From Moniliella sp. 'wahieum' (Eukaryota > Basidiomycota > Moniliellomycetes > Moniliellales > Moniliellaceae): a stretch of 64,000 nucleotides of DNA. The notes beneath the pieces are model-generated. The model did no database searches, was not told the origin of the DNA, and was given only the letters and a program-made list of their open reading frames with translations. The stretch is taken from positions 62,001 through 126,000 of the forward strand of contig RSEE01000095.1 in assembly GCA_003971905.1 (NCBI GenBank), given 5' to 3'. Within the stretch, counting starts at the first letter, position 1. Each line of letters starts with the position of its first letter. Both the position numbers and the translations under genes were made by a program. Shown here in pieces: positions 47,099-57,435 of this stretch.

Positions 47099-48171
47099 TA
47101 CCATCTGTGCATCATGCATCATGTGCATCATGTTCCTTCCCAGAGGGAAAAAAGAACATTCTCCAGGCATCCTCCGTCGGTTAATATTTAATCGTAATCT
47201 GGACACCAATTCAATGCACTATTACCAACAGCTTCTGTAGCGCTCATATTGCTCTCTCCATAAGCGTCTCGCAAACGGTGCTTTTCCAAATTCCATCTTG
47301 CATTATATCACACACGCAATGACGTTCCATGGAAGGAGGGATAGTCGATAGAGGGCGCATGCACGCATGGGCTGTTAAAAAGCCGAAGGGCAATGGGACA
47401 AGCCATTGCAGGACAACGCCACAGATGGCACGGCTGCTCGCGCTCGCGGCTTCCACAAAACGCACATCAGGTGTTGGACGTTGATGGTACGTTGATGGTG
47501 TGGCAGGGAGGGCTTGTGCTGCCGACGCAGGCCTATGCGCCTATGCCTATAGGCCTACCTACTAAGCGCCTAGGATGACATGCTGTTAATGACGCGTTGC
47601 GTAACCTGCACGTAACCGGTAACCACACCAGCCACAAGCCACACCTGTTCGATCTGCGCATCAATCATCGATCATCACACTCGCATGTCACTGTGATATG
47701 TGACGTGTGTGACACACCACTGTGGCGTACCCAAGCTCCAAGTGTCATGCATGTCACACGTGTGGCGGACGTGTGCCAGGCCCGTTCAACGTTCAACTTG
47801 AACGTCCATCGACCATCTTACCTGCGATAAAATTTAAAATGCTGCTGTCGAAATGTGCAACTTGTGTTGGCGACAGACGCAAGGCCGATATAGATACGGT
47901 GTGGTAACCTATAGGGTATTCTCCCGCGCGGGAGCAGCAAGCAATATGCAGGCGCCTTTGTCGACGGTTTGCGGATCGTTTTTCTCCTCAGAGGGTCAGC
48001 ATACGACATCTTCAATCATTCACGTTTCTACCAGTAATCTAGTCCCAAAATGTCATACGCAAAATTGATCCGCCGTGCATCTTTTACGTCATAGACACGT
48101 GCCGACCGGTGCCACGTTCCCAGCCACCGGAGCCAGCAAGCATCGGTGATATTATTTCGACTTTCCGGCGT

Positions 48172-48264
48172 GGAACGGTGGCTACGGTGGCGATGGTGGG
48201 CCGGGGGAACGGTGGCTAAGGTGGCGATGGTGGATCGGGGGAACGGTGGCTAAGGTGGCGATCA
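48172..48264. repeat. Tandem repeat, unit about 34 bp, 2.6 copies
   Basis: GAACGGTGGCTAAGGTGGCG ATGGTGG...CGGGG is repeated; the first copy has CTACGG instead of CTAAGG. A low-confidence minus frame (MGPEMQRIRENFRGMSL) runs into it; no function is assigned. Confidence 0.8.
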
Positions 48265-48682
48265 AGTACCAAGGCTGACCGGGCCGTGGGCCCGGTGGTC
48301 TCCTCGTAATCATTGCAAGCAATTTGATCAAGGGATCCTTCTCGCACAAGAGACATACCACGGAAGTTCTCCCTGATACGTTGCATCTCGGGCCCCAAGT
48401 CTGGGAGGGGCAGGCGTTCTGAGCTGCCTCAGTCATATATTCATACAGCGTATATGAACACATCCGAGTCGAGCACGGAGGGATTCCATCCAGAGGTGGG
48501 AAAAGGACGAGCATTATGACTTCCGTCTACTGATGCTTGAAAAAGCTTGACGGTTGTGTCTTCGGCGCTGTCACTGCCCCACTCAGAAGCCGACTCTGTG
48601 CCCCGTCCAGGGCTCCGGCTTCGGCTTCATCCAGCTCTCTTTCATGAAGCTCTACGAAACGCGGAAGGGGTTCATCCCACTT

Positions 48683-49510
48683 TGTCACGGGCGGGCCCCG
48701 CCAGGGGGCTCACCCAGGTTCTTGGGGTACAATCCCTTAGGAGACGGAAGGTCGACTCACGGTAGTTTCGGGCTTGGGCTGGTTGGTGTGTCCGAGCGGA
48801 GCTAGGGACAAGGAGAGGCCTTTGGTGGGGCGGCTGCAGGTGTGGCAAGGCTGCGTCTACACCGGCTTGGGCCGTAGTAACGTGTCTGAAGCCTCCGGGA
48901 CTTAGGGACGGGAGGAGGCAGAGGCGGACAAACACTGCCTTAACTGAGACGGGGAAAATCGCCGCGACCAAAGGAGGGCTCGCGCGATTGGACTGACGAA
49001 GGGCTGGAGGACGAGATCGGAGGAGAAGTCGGACGCTAACAAGAGAAGCTGCCTGTACTGGATGAATTGGCTGGAAACGGGCAGGGGTCGGACAGGATAG
49101 GCGGGAAAGGGACGAAATGGAGGGTGGAGGAAAAGATCCCCCACCAACCGGGGTACAGGCTTAATCGAAAAAAGGGAAACAGACACAAAAGGGGGTGTAG
49201 AAAGAAAGGCACGTCAAAAGAGGGGTTGACCGCCGCAGGCGCGATCGAGAAAGGAAAATAAGTGGTGACGGGGCGACTGACGTCGCAAAGATACTGAATA
49301 CTTGGTGGTCTCGTTTCGACCACCGACTTGGACTTGGGCGGGAGGCGACTACCGTCGCGCGCGCGCATGGCAACTTGTGCCACCGCACAGGGTACAACCA
49401 ACCATCGACAGACTTGGTTGGGCTTGGGGGCGCGCTCCACTGGGCTGGTGCAGAGCAGGCGGGCCTTAGCTTGGATCAGACCATCTTGGATCCGACGCGG
49501 CCCGTACACA
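48683..49510 (-). mobile_element. Solo LTR (copy 2), inverted relative to copy 1
   Basis: The + strand starts TGTCACGGGC at 48683 and ends GCCCGTACACA at 49510, a slightly decayed inverted terminus. It is flanked by CACTT on both sides (48678-48682 and 49511-49515), a 5-bp target-site duplication different from copy 1. Its reverse complement matches 7161-8024 in order, including CGCCTCCCGCCCAAGTCCA and GCTCGGACACACCAACCAGC. The different duplications show two independent insertions. No internal retrotransposon genes remain. Confidence 0.88.
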
Positions 49511-49515
49511 CACTT

Positions 49516-50017
49516 GTGGGTTGTCCGCAAATGTGAAGTGGGCGAATATGACTTCTGAGTCTGTAGCGGGCACAAACGTCGCGCCAATGTCGCGAGCTAC
49601 GAGCAAGGCAGCGCTTGGCATGTAAGTAGATTGTTGTGCATGATGGAGGAGAGAAGAGCTACGTATACTCATCAGCTTGGGTGTGCTTCTTGGCAGCGCC
49701 CACGGTTGATATGGGCTGAACGGATTCGTCTCCATTTGCCGCCATCTCGCCAGGATGCGTTTCGCGCCCCAGTGCCACGCGTTCACTCTATACCCCTTTT
49801 GTATCAAAGCACGTTCAGCGTCGTTCGCCTGACAGCCACTTCCACTCTCCTTACCGCCATCCTCATCTTTCTCCTCTATTGCTCTCTTTCTGGCATGATC
49901 ATCATGCCGCGCAATTCAAACCGGAACATACTTATAACCCATTTTTTCCCCGCCCATAACCCTCTCACCCCTCACCATCTACCACACCACACCTATACCG
50001 TTTGTCAACCTTCCATC
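49516..50017. other. Intergenic flank of LTR copy 2
   Basis: An open minus-strand frame at 49516-49621 (MPSAALLVARDIGATFVPAT then DSEVIFAHFTFADNPQ) runs straight to the LTR target site. It could be a fragment of an interrupted gene, but nothing recognisable continues on the far side. Confidence 0.35.
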
Positions 50018-51183
50018 ATGACGCCCCAGTCCAGCCTTCGACCGTCGCGGCGCATTCGCCCGCAAAGCTCAGCTTTTCCCAAGAAGCGCAAGGTTCCTCC
50101 TTCCGTCAAGAGAACTGTCATGTGTGACATGAGTTCTCTTCCCATCGTCCGACCGCTTCGGTACGTTACCGCGCGCCGCGTCTCCCCTCAACCTTATGTA
50201 TGACGCAGAAATGAGTTGTGACGCGTGTGACGGCGCTGTTGATGCTGATGTTGATGCGATGGATCAAGCGAAATAAGAAACTGGACAATACCAAAATGCG
50301 CCCTTTGGTGATCTGGATAGCGCCAGGCTGGACGCCTAACCGCGCACCGAATAAAGCGGAGAGCTGTGCGACCACCGGGCAATAAGGATGTCTCGGCACT
50401 GAATACTATGGCAACCATCCTGACAGTGACATTAATCCCCACAGTGATGGCGACCCCATCCCAGAGTGTAGCAATAGTCCCATCACCACAGTGGCCACAA
50501 TGCCCGGTGCCTCTCCCATGCCGTCTTGACGGCAACATGAAAACGAAACCAACCCGTCGGAGACAAAAACGCTTAAGCATCACGCGGATGTTGCGGGACC
50601 GGAGTTGCCAAAATGTTGTTATGCTTCCAGCGCCGGAGAAAAGCGACTTCCAGTGCTGGAACAAGCGCAAAGCGACAACAATCTCAAATACTCCAGGGTC
50701 GCACTCAAGAACCTTTCTTCTCGTTGATCATGACGGGCAACGCGTGTTTACATGCCACCACTGCAAGACGGCAATCACAATAATGTTCAGTTTGAGTACT
50801 TGGAAAGAATTAACTACCGAAGAGTGTTATTGCTCAGATGGGTCAACACGTTTTCCGCTCACATGTCTATACCCTTGTACGCTCCTTGAAGTCCACGCGC
50901 GCTTCAAACGGGTTGGAAGCGAATGGCAGGCACCGGACGGTGCTAACCGGCAGTGTTGGCGACTGTTGTGCATTGGTTTCCTAATTGGGTTTGGCGCCAA
51001 CCAACAGTCCAGCAGCTCACGCCGTATGAGCACAGCCACTCCCCCCAATCATTAATCTCAGTAGATGGGAGGACCACCCCTCTCGATATTGAACGGATCC
51101 GGAGAAGGCAGATATATCTCCCTTCGCTGATTCCATGTCATTGGCAGAGCTTAAGGCTGGGACAGGGGGAACGCTACGTCTAA
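50018..51183 (+). CDS. Unassigned protein-coding region with basic N-terminus
   Basis: The ATG at 50018 opens MTPQSSLRPSRRIRPQSSAF followed by PKKRKVPPSVKRT, a strongly basic string identical in its core to a classical nuclear localisation signal. A possible intron (GTACGT at about 50161 to ACGCAG at 50208) would join this to EMSCDACDGAVDADVDAMDQ. Further protein-like segments lie in other frames: EYYGNHPDSDINPHSDGDP and HADVAGPELPKCC. NNVQFEYLERINYRRVLLLR follows at about 50780, and a possible second intron ends GCTAAC-CGGCAG at 50958. After it comes VVHWFPNWVWRQPTVQQ. I do not recognise the family. The pieces are consistent with a nuclear regulatory protein broken by one-base indels, but the gene model is speculative. 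Confidence 0.35.
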
Positions 51184-51207
51184 TCCTAACCGTTCATCTT
51201 GCGGGGG

Positions 51208-51849
51208 TTACTTGGGGGCACCACCGGGGTCAAGGAACCAGGGGATCGCCAGGATATCAGGACCCTCCGGCTCGCGCCATCCGGTCCCGTACCCTAGGTA
51301 GCGCGTGTGAACACGGATGAACGTGGTTGACATCCGAGCGAGGAACCATGTCCACTGAGACTTAGTAGCCAACTCCTTCCAATGCGCAAACAACTTGCCC
51401 GCCGTCTTGGTGCCGTAGTATCCTCGCGTCGTCAAAACCAGGGGGAAAAACGTCTCTTGAGTGCGTCCCTGGTACTTGGCGTTCTTGTCGCATTCTGCTT
51501 GTTCAAGCATCCGAAGCAGCTCCTTCTCCCGGCGTTCCAAGGGGGTTGCGGTGCTCGCGTGCACCACCCTCCGGAACGCGCTCTGCGCCTCCAGCGATCC
51601 CGTGTCGCGCAGCGTGTGGTCGACTTCCATTCCTGATCCTCCCAGTGCTCCGGGCCCCATCACGCGGTAGTCGGTGCGCTGTCTCCTCTGTCTCCCGCCA
51701 TCCTCGTCCTCCACCATGGGTTCGTTGTGGACGTGGGTGTCGGGGATGGAGCGTAGGACTGGAGAATGGGCTCTATTCGTGAGAGAGAGCAGGATGACTT
51801 TGATGACTGCGAAGCCTAGTATGTATGTCGGAGAAATATAGGGAACCAT
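51208..51849 (-). CDS. Unassigned 213-codon reading frame, possible retroelement remnant
   Basis: An uninterrupted frame begins MVPYISPTYILGFAVIKVIL, a hydrophobic stretch, then an acidic-basic linker. After it comes LERREKELLRMLEQAECDKN, a helical charged segment, and TFFPLVLTTRGYYGTKTAGK. The charged helix followed by F.PLVL.T.G is reminiscent of C-terminal segments of non-LTR retrotransposon proteins, but this is a resemblance only. It ends WFLDPGGAPK. It is convergent with the preceding coding region. It is one of the few long frames of the window without a break. Confidence 0.35.
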   Translation of the reverse strand: MVPYISPTYILGFAVIKVILLSLTNRAHSPVLRSIPDTHVHNEPMVEDEDGGRQRRQRTDYRVMGPGALGGSGMEVDHTLRDTGSLEAQSAFRRVVHASTATPLERREKELLRMLEQAECDKNAKYQGRTQETFFPLVLTTRGYYGTKTAGKLFAHWKELATKSQWTWFLARMSTTFIRVHTRYLGYGTGWREPEGPDILAIPWFLDPGGAPK

Positions 51850-53053
51850 ATAGCTTTGTCACACACAGGGATCATTAACATTGCCGAGACTGTGCCGTGG
51901 TCTGCGTCTCTGGGTGTGCCGAAGAGAGTGGATAAGAACGATAAACTCACAGTCAATCGACAATGGCAGCTCGGCTCCACATCTTTTTCGTTGTCTGCCG
52001 TGCTCTATCATCGTCGGTAACCGGTAACGCATCCAAACCCAACAAGTATACTGAAGAGACAAGTGGTTTAGCGCTTACGCGGCCCCTCATGTATCCGTAT
52101 CGAGTATGTTCGCACAGCTTATACCAACCCATCGGAGCAATAGCGCGTAAAGGGGCCAGCCCAGGCCGGTGGTGGGTGGCGGTCTGTGTGTGTGATTGTG
52201 GGAGCGCACATACGTATTGCTGCTCTTCTCTGGCGACAAGGGGAGGGATGTGCATGTGATGCACCGGTGCATGCGGCAGCCCTTCGGTGGCGGCTGCTTG
52301 ATCGGGCTCGGAGCCCGGAGTTCCAAGGGGGGCGGTGGGGGAAGGGTCAGTTGAAGCTGGAAGCTTGCCGTTTGACGAGGTAAGTTTGACGCTTACACAC
52401 GGATCAGGGAGGAGGCCGGGGAGGCGAGCGGCTGAGGCGTCTTTTGCTTTGCACGTGACTGTGTGATCAGCCCTGCATGCGGCTGCTGAGTTCGGCCTGG
52501 CTGGCTGGGGCCGGAAGTCCGACGGCTGAGCTGAGAGTGCTGAGGCGCTGAGGCGCTGAGGCAGCTGAGTGGCTAGGCGCAACGCAGTGCTGACGTGTGG
52601 GTTATGACGATGTGCATGTGACGTGTGACTGCGACCGGTGATCGATGAGCGGTGCCTGGGACATGTGACATGTGACAACGTACGCGCGGCGGGGCACACA
52701 CTGCTGGGGTGCAGGGGTGGTTTAAGACGCGATCTGCGCAGCCAGCTGGGCCAGCTAGACTCTCTTGCCGAGTGCAGCACGGCGCCAGTGTGGGCGGCGG
52801 GCCTCCGTGCCATTTGCCTGCGCCTGCTCCCGTCTGCCGTGCCCGGTGGCGCATCGCTGGTCCCCGCCCGCCCACCCGGGCACTCGAGCATTCTACCCAG
52901 CATATTCAGCACTCAGCAGCGCAGCTCAGCACCCCGCCCGCGCTTCTCTCTTCTTGGTCCGCCCCTCTTTCTCTTTCTCCTTATTCCCTCCCCCTTCCCC
53001 TTCTCCTCCCCACCACCTGCACGCCCACACGTCCCGTTGTTGCCTCCCCCATC
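51850..53053. other. Intergenic / upstream region of the glycoprotein gene
   Basis: No gene is seen. GACATGTGACATGTGAC at 52660-52676 and GCTGAGGCGCTGAGGCGCTG at 52538-52559 are short palindromic repeats. The last 120 bases are C/T-rich and end in CCCCCATCATG. Confidence 0.5.
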
Positions 53054-54470
53054 ATGCACCTCACCGGAACCTCATTGGTCGCTGCCTTGGCCGCCGCCAG
53101 CAGCGTCTCTGCCCGCGCCATCCTGTACCGCCCCGAGGTCCGCGCCGCCCCCACCCCTGCGCTCGACAAGCGGGCCGCTGCCGTGACGGCGTCGGCGTCG
53201 CCGGTCACCACCGTGCCATTCACCCCGCCCGTGTCGACCAAGCCTGCTGGCGTCTGGTCCGTCGCGGACCCGACCCCGTTCTCGTACGGCACGCCCAGCA
53301 GCACCTATTTCGGCGTCAAGGCCCGTGGCAAGAACGGGCCCACCAACCCGGACCAACCGGCGCTCAACACCCCGGTCAACCAGACCTCCGACTCGCGCCT
53401 GGCCAGCATCAACTCCATTGACGACTGGTGCACCTTCGGTCCGTCCCCGCTCAACAACACACGACACCCTCGGCGACCTGGAGCAGACTACCGTGGCCTA
53501 CTGCACCAAGCCTCGTAACAATGCCCGTGTGATTGTATGTTGATCCCTCCCTTTGCCCCCCCTGTCGTCTGTAATGTTTCCCAAACACTGACTCTCTGTT
53601 TTTGTTTTCGTTTCGTTGTGTTTCTAGCCCGATGGCACGGTGACGGCAGTCCAGTTTATCAAGACGCCGCTGTACGTGCAGCTGTACGCCACCGGCAACT
53701 TTGCCAACATCAATGTCGCTCCCGGCGACTCGGGCGGAGAACTGGACCCCCACGGAGCCACCAACATGGGCAACCCCGTCGGTGGCAACGTCACCTCCAA
53801 CGTGAACGACGGCAAGACGGATGTGTTTTACGAAGAGTGGATGAACTACATTTCCTCCTCTGAGATCTGCTTCCGCGTGTGCATTGCCGGTGCGGACGAG
53901 GCCACGCCATCGACCGAGTGCCAGCACACGCTGGACGAGATGGGCTGTGCGTTTGTTATGGCTCAGATGCCGCCGGCGAACGGGACGTTCGAGTCGTGCG
54001 AGGCCGAGGCGGCGTACCCTCCGGGCCTGTACCCCCAGCCCGACGGATCCACCTCCACGTTCCAACAGTTCTACGCGGGTGTCTACACTCACGATGGTAC
54101 CGTTTACTCGTACCAGAACGCTCAGTCGGACCAGGTCACTCCTTCTGCCGCATACTCCTACCCTACCCCTAGTTCTTGCGCTGCCGTTACCACCATCAGC
54201 AATGGCTTGGTTGGCATGGACTACGTTTGCCCCCCCCGCCTCCACTACTTCCACCACCTCTTCCGTCGCTCCTACTGCCCCCGCGCCAGCCTCTGCCTCG
54301 GCCTCTGCCTCTCCCGCTGCCAGCGGCGGTAGCACCCTGATCCCCGCGTCAGGCTCTACCGCCGACTCGGAGAGCTCGCCCAAAAGTCGTCCGCTGCACG
54401 CACCAATGTCCTGGGCGGCACGGTGGCTGTGCTGGCTGCTTTGGCGGCCGGTGGGATGGCGCTGCTCTAA
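53054..54470 (+). CDS. GPI-anchored secreted glycoprotein, 'macrofage activating glycoprotein' family
   Basis: A signal peptide is plain: MHLTGTSLVAALAAASSVSA followed by RA. A possible KR processing site lies at TPALDKRAA. The mature part has VWSVADPTPFSYGTPSSTYF and SRLASINSIDDWCTFGP, then LGDLEQTTVAYCTKPRNNAR after a one-base shift at about 53455. An intron of 93 bp lies at 53535-53627 and rejoins in phase at PDGTVTAVQFIKTPLYVQLY. The later part is Cys-rich (ICFRVCIAGADEATPSTECQ) with N-glycosylation sequons NQT, NGT and NVT. After a further shift the end is Ala/Ser-rich and then SAARTNVLGGTVAVLAALAA GGMALL, a GPI-attachment tail. The protein should sit on the plasma membrane or wall. The name is a family label from other basidiomycetes and does not prove the activity. 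Confidence 0.75.
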
Positions 54471-55481
54471 AGCCAAACCCATCTAGTTTACAGCAACATG
54501 CAACTGTTCCGCTGTTTTATCCCAACCGTTGCGTGCGCTCATCGGCACACCATGCAAATCTAAAGTCTACCTTTGCTGTTCCCTCTTCATACACCACCCT
54601 CCTTGCTCTCTCCTTGTTCTCTCCTTGTTCTCTCCTTGCCCTCCTCTTTCAGTCCCCTTCCGGGCCACATTTTTCTCCCCCCCCTCCCCATAGAGTCCTG
54701 ATCCTGCCTTGTTACCGGTTACCCTGCCCCCCCTAGGGCTTATCTTGTTCTCAAATCAGGTGTCTCTCTGTATGGCGGCATTTGCCCTCTTTTCATCAGC
54801 TTTTCGTTCTCTGTCTACTGGAAGTCGCACGCCCTCCCACTTGTGGTGTACACTGTAGTTTTTGATGTCGATACCCATCTCTGCTTCGATTGTGGATCTT
54901 ACCGTCGGATTCCTCTTGTTTTCTTTGTCGAGGTCAGCGCTCAGCCTGGTTGGTTTGGATGGCATGTGCCCAAACGACTTAATTGTCCTTCTTGGTTTGC
55001 ACACGGACTGATTTGTATCCTTCACTTCGAGGAAGAGAAACTCCAGCTTCCGACTTTGTTATACCTTTTACCCCTTCGCTGAATCTGTCTTCGCTGAATC
55101 TGTCTTCGCTGAATCTGTGCCGTGCTCTTCATTATAATGCGTCCTCAGTCCCTATACCTGCCCCGTAGTGTCCCACAGACGGGACAATCCCCAGGGCATA
55201 GTGACTAGAGTGACTTGTGACTAGTACTAGTGACTGTTTTTGTAACGCTGCTGACTCAGCCTCAGCCGGCGGATCTTTTGCTGCATGAAATTTGCAACCT
55301 CCCACGGCGGTTGCAACATTTCAGCTGGCTGGCAATTCTTGGTCCGAGGCGAATTGAACATTACAATTTGAAACTTGAAGCTTTGAAGGAAGCAATTGGC
55401 ATCCGATCCGCCGGATTGGCTCCTGCCGTCGTCTGCGTCTGCGTCTGCGTCTGCCTCGCCGCCTCCGCCAGTCAGCTCAGC
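54471..55481. other. Intergenic
   Basis: T/C-rich 3' flank, with TTCTCTCCTTG repeated near 54605-54640 and CGCTGAATCTGTCTT repeated at 55077-55120. The string GACTAGTACTAGTGACT lies at 55210-55226. No gene is seen. Confidence 0.5.
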
Positions 55482-56191
55482 ATGTCGCAGGCCCAGAAGA
55501 CCACGCTCAGCCTCTACCGCGGCTTCATCCAGGCCTCGCGTCAGTGGCCCATTGACAAGATCCGCAAGGACCTGCAGTTTGGCGATGCGCTGCGTGCCGC
55601 TACCCACCGAGCCTTTCTCCGTTCCCCGCCGCCCGAGTCGCGCCTCATGGACCGTACCGACGAGGCCGAGAAGGCGGCGGGTAAGATCCACATTGTTGGT
55701 GTCTACACTCCTCGTACCGAGTCTCAAAATTCAGGCAAGCATCGTTGGACTTCGCTCAAGCTCATTGACGATGAAAAGATCCTCGAGGGCGGCAAGAACT
55801 TGCGCACAATGAGTGAGGAAGAAATCAAGTACGCCAAGCGCTCTCTCCATAGCCTCCAACTCATCCTCAACAACAGGCCCTCCCAAAAAGTACGTTTTGT
55901 TCGTTTTGTTCTACCCATGTCTATTTCCTTTTTTTGGCTCTGTTCGATTTGGTTTGTTTGGCGTTGGTTTGGGTTTCCTTCCCTCGCCTCCCTTGTTCTT
56001 CTTGCACTCACACCACGTACCCTACCCAGTTCCCTACGCCGGAAGAAGTGCTGGAACCACCGAGCATGCCAACCTACTACGCCAGATTGCGTACCCAGGT
56101 GGGCTACGCCGAGCAGGGCAAGGCGCCACCTGCTTTGACCTTCGCCCAACGAGTCAAGATCTTCATGGGTTACCGGCCTCACCAGGTCTAG
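55482..56191 (+). CDS. CBP6: Cbp6/UQCC2-type cytochrome b mRNA translation and complex III assembly factor
   Basis: Two exons, 55482-55889 and 56030-56191, joined in phase, give 189 residues with no frame break. The N-terminus MSQAQKTTLSLYRGFIQASR and QWPIDKIRKDLQFGDALRAA corresponds to the yeast Cbp6 helix with YPKDRI and SFRDVQ. The C-terminal half, SEEEIKYAKRSLHSLQLILN and MPTYYARLRTQVGY, matches the Cbp6 pattern (ALSTIMNNK, NPQYYQRL). In yeast, Cbp6 forms a complex with Cbp3 at the mitochondrial ribosome exit, promotes COB mRNA translation and receives new cytochrome b. The intron of 140 bp begins GTACGT and ends CCCAG. It is the only multi-exon gene in the window that needs no indel. Confidence 0.78.
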
Positions 56192-57435
56192 ATTTGTCCT
56201 GTGCCCCCCTCGAATGGGACATGTGAGTCGGGTCTCCCATCCAGTCCCGTCTCCTATCCAGTCGTCGCCTGAAAGATAGCTATTCCGGTCGAAATGCTCA
56301 TGTTGACGATGCCAGGTGTGTGCCATCGCCGCGCGTAACGCTCTCGATGCGCATAAGGACTCAGTGCGGAGCCGGAGCCAGAGGCTGCAAGGATCGGACC
56401 GGAGGTAGTGGACAGTAGTGGGGCTTCTACTCCTGAGCGAGGTAGCTTTCAGCAACGAGGAGTACAGCCATCAGTGTGCTGCTCTGCTTCCCGGGCAAGT
56501 AGTTTGGGGGGCGGGGGTAAAAGCCCATCTGAGCGCGAAGGTAGGGTGCCCCCCTCGCGCGGATGCTAAGTTAGGCAAGTGGTGGACGCATTAAGCTGCC
56601 CAAATTGCCTCTGATCCCTCCCAGCCCGCTGGTAGCCGCCTATATTCTTTGCGACAGTCGCGTTCGGTTGGAAGAGGGACTGTGGTAGCACTGTGGGATC
56701 TGTACTGCGTCGGTGAACTTGGGTGCGTAGGCGAGGGCGCCTACATGTGAAAACTTTTCGCTCCCGTTTTTCTTCTCTTTTCCTTGTTCCTTCCCTGCCC
56801 CCATCCACTTTGCCCCTGATATCAACAACTACGCGTGTTGTGTGCCAATGGATGCAGGGAAGGCAATGGAGCGCCCCAGGCCCGCCCCTAACATCCACTT
56901 GCACCTTCCCAATCCAATACCTCGACAGAAGCCTTAGCCTGAGGTCGGTCAATTCATGAAAAAGGTGAAGCGAAAGTGAAGGTCATGCATCATGCATCAT
57001 GCATCATGCATCATGAACGTTCATCAACTTGAACGTTCAACGTTCATGGAATGAACAGTTGAAATGATGGCGGTTCTGTCCGTGCGCGTTCTTACCAGCC
57101 AAGCAGCTGTTTGGCCAAGACGACTCTGACTCGGCGGCATGCGACCACCAGGGGCACTCACTTCGATTCCATTTCGCCACTACTCTTCCCGTTCGTCTTG
57201 CCTGTCCTCCACTCTGCCCGCGCCTCCGCTGCCGCCTTGCTTCCATCTCCACCTCCGCCTCCGCTCTGTGCGCACCCCACCCGCACCCCTGATTCTCACG
57301 TCGAGGACCCGGCCACTCCCGTTTCTTTCTCGGTCCCCACTCGCCTCTGCCTTCGCCTCGACATCGACTTTGACCTCGGCTTCTGCGCCTCGAGCCCCTC
57401 TTTCCCCTTCGTCTACCCCCGCTACACCTCGTCAC
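56192..57435. other. Intergenic / leader of CCA1
   Basis: No separate gene is seen. The palindromic repeat block at 56986-57050 lies here. From 57139 an ATG in frame with CCA1 opens a 99-codon extension (see CCA1). Confidence 0.5.
56986..57050. repeat. Tandem TGCATCA x4 followed by AACGTTCA units
   Basis: Four exact TGCATCA heptamers (56986-57013) are followed by GAACGTTCATCAACTTGAAC and GTTCAACGTTCATGG. TGCA and ACGT members of the heptamer family are fused in 65 bp; the second half is a near-perfect inverted repeat. Confidence 0.95.

Larger units (their letters stand above)
44976..48682. other. Gene-poor intergenic region
   Basis: About 3.7 kb with no supportable gene. It contains the CCCTACCAG repeat (45750-45805), a mixed palindromic cluster at 47053-47098, TTACCGG units at 46735-46752 and a 34-bp tandem repeat at 48172-48264. 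Pro/Gly-rich open frames at 45090-45520 are low-complexity artefacts. Confidence 0.5.

Noticed and set aside
53451..54482. 343-codon open frame on the minus strand
   Set aside because: It lies antisense to the secreted glycoprotein gene, which has a signal peptide, matching intron and GPI tail. The minus frame is Val/Arg/Gly-rich with no family features.
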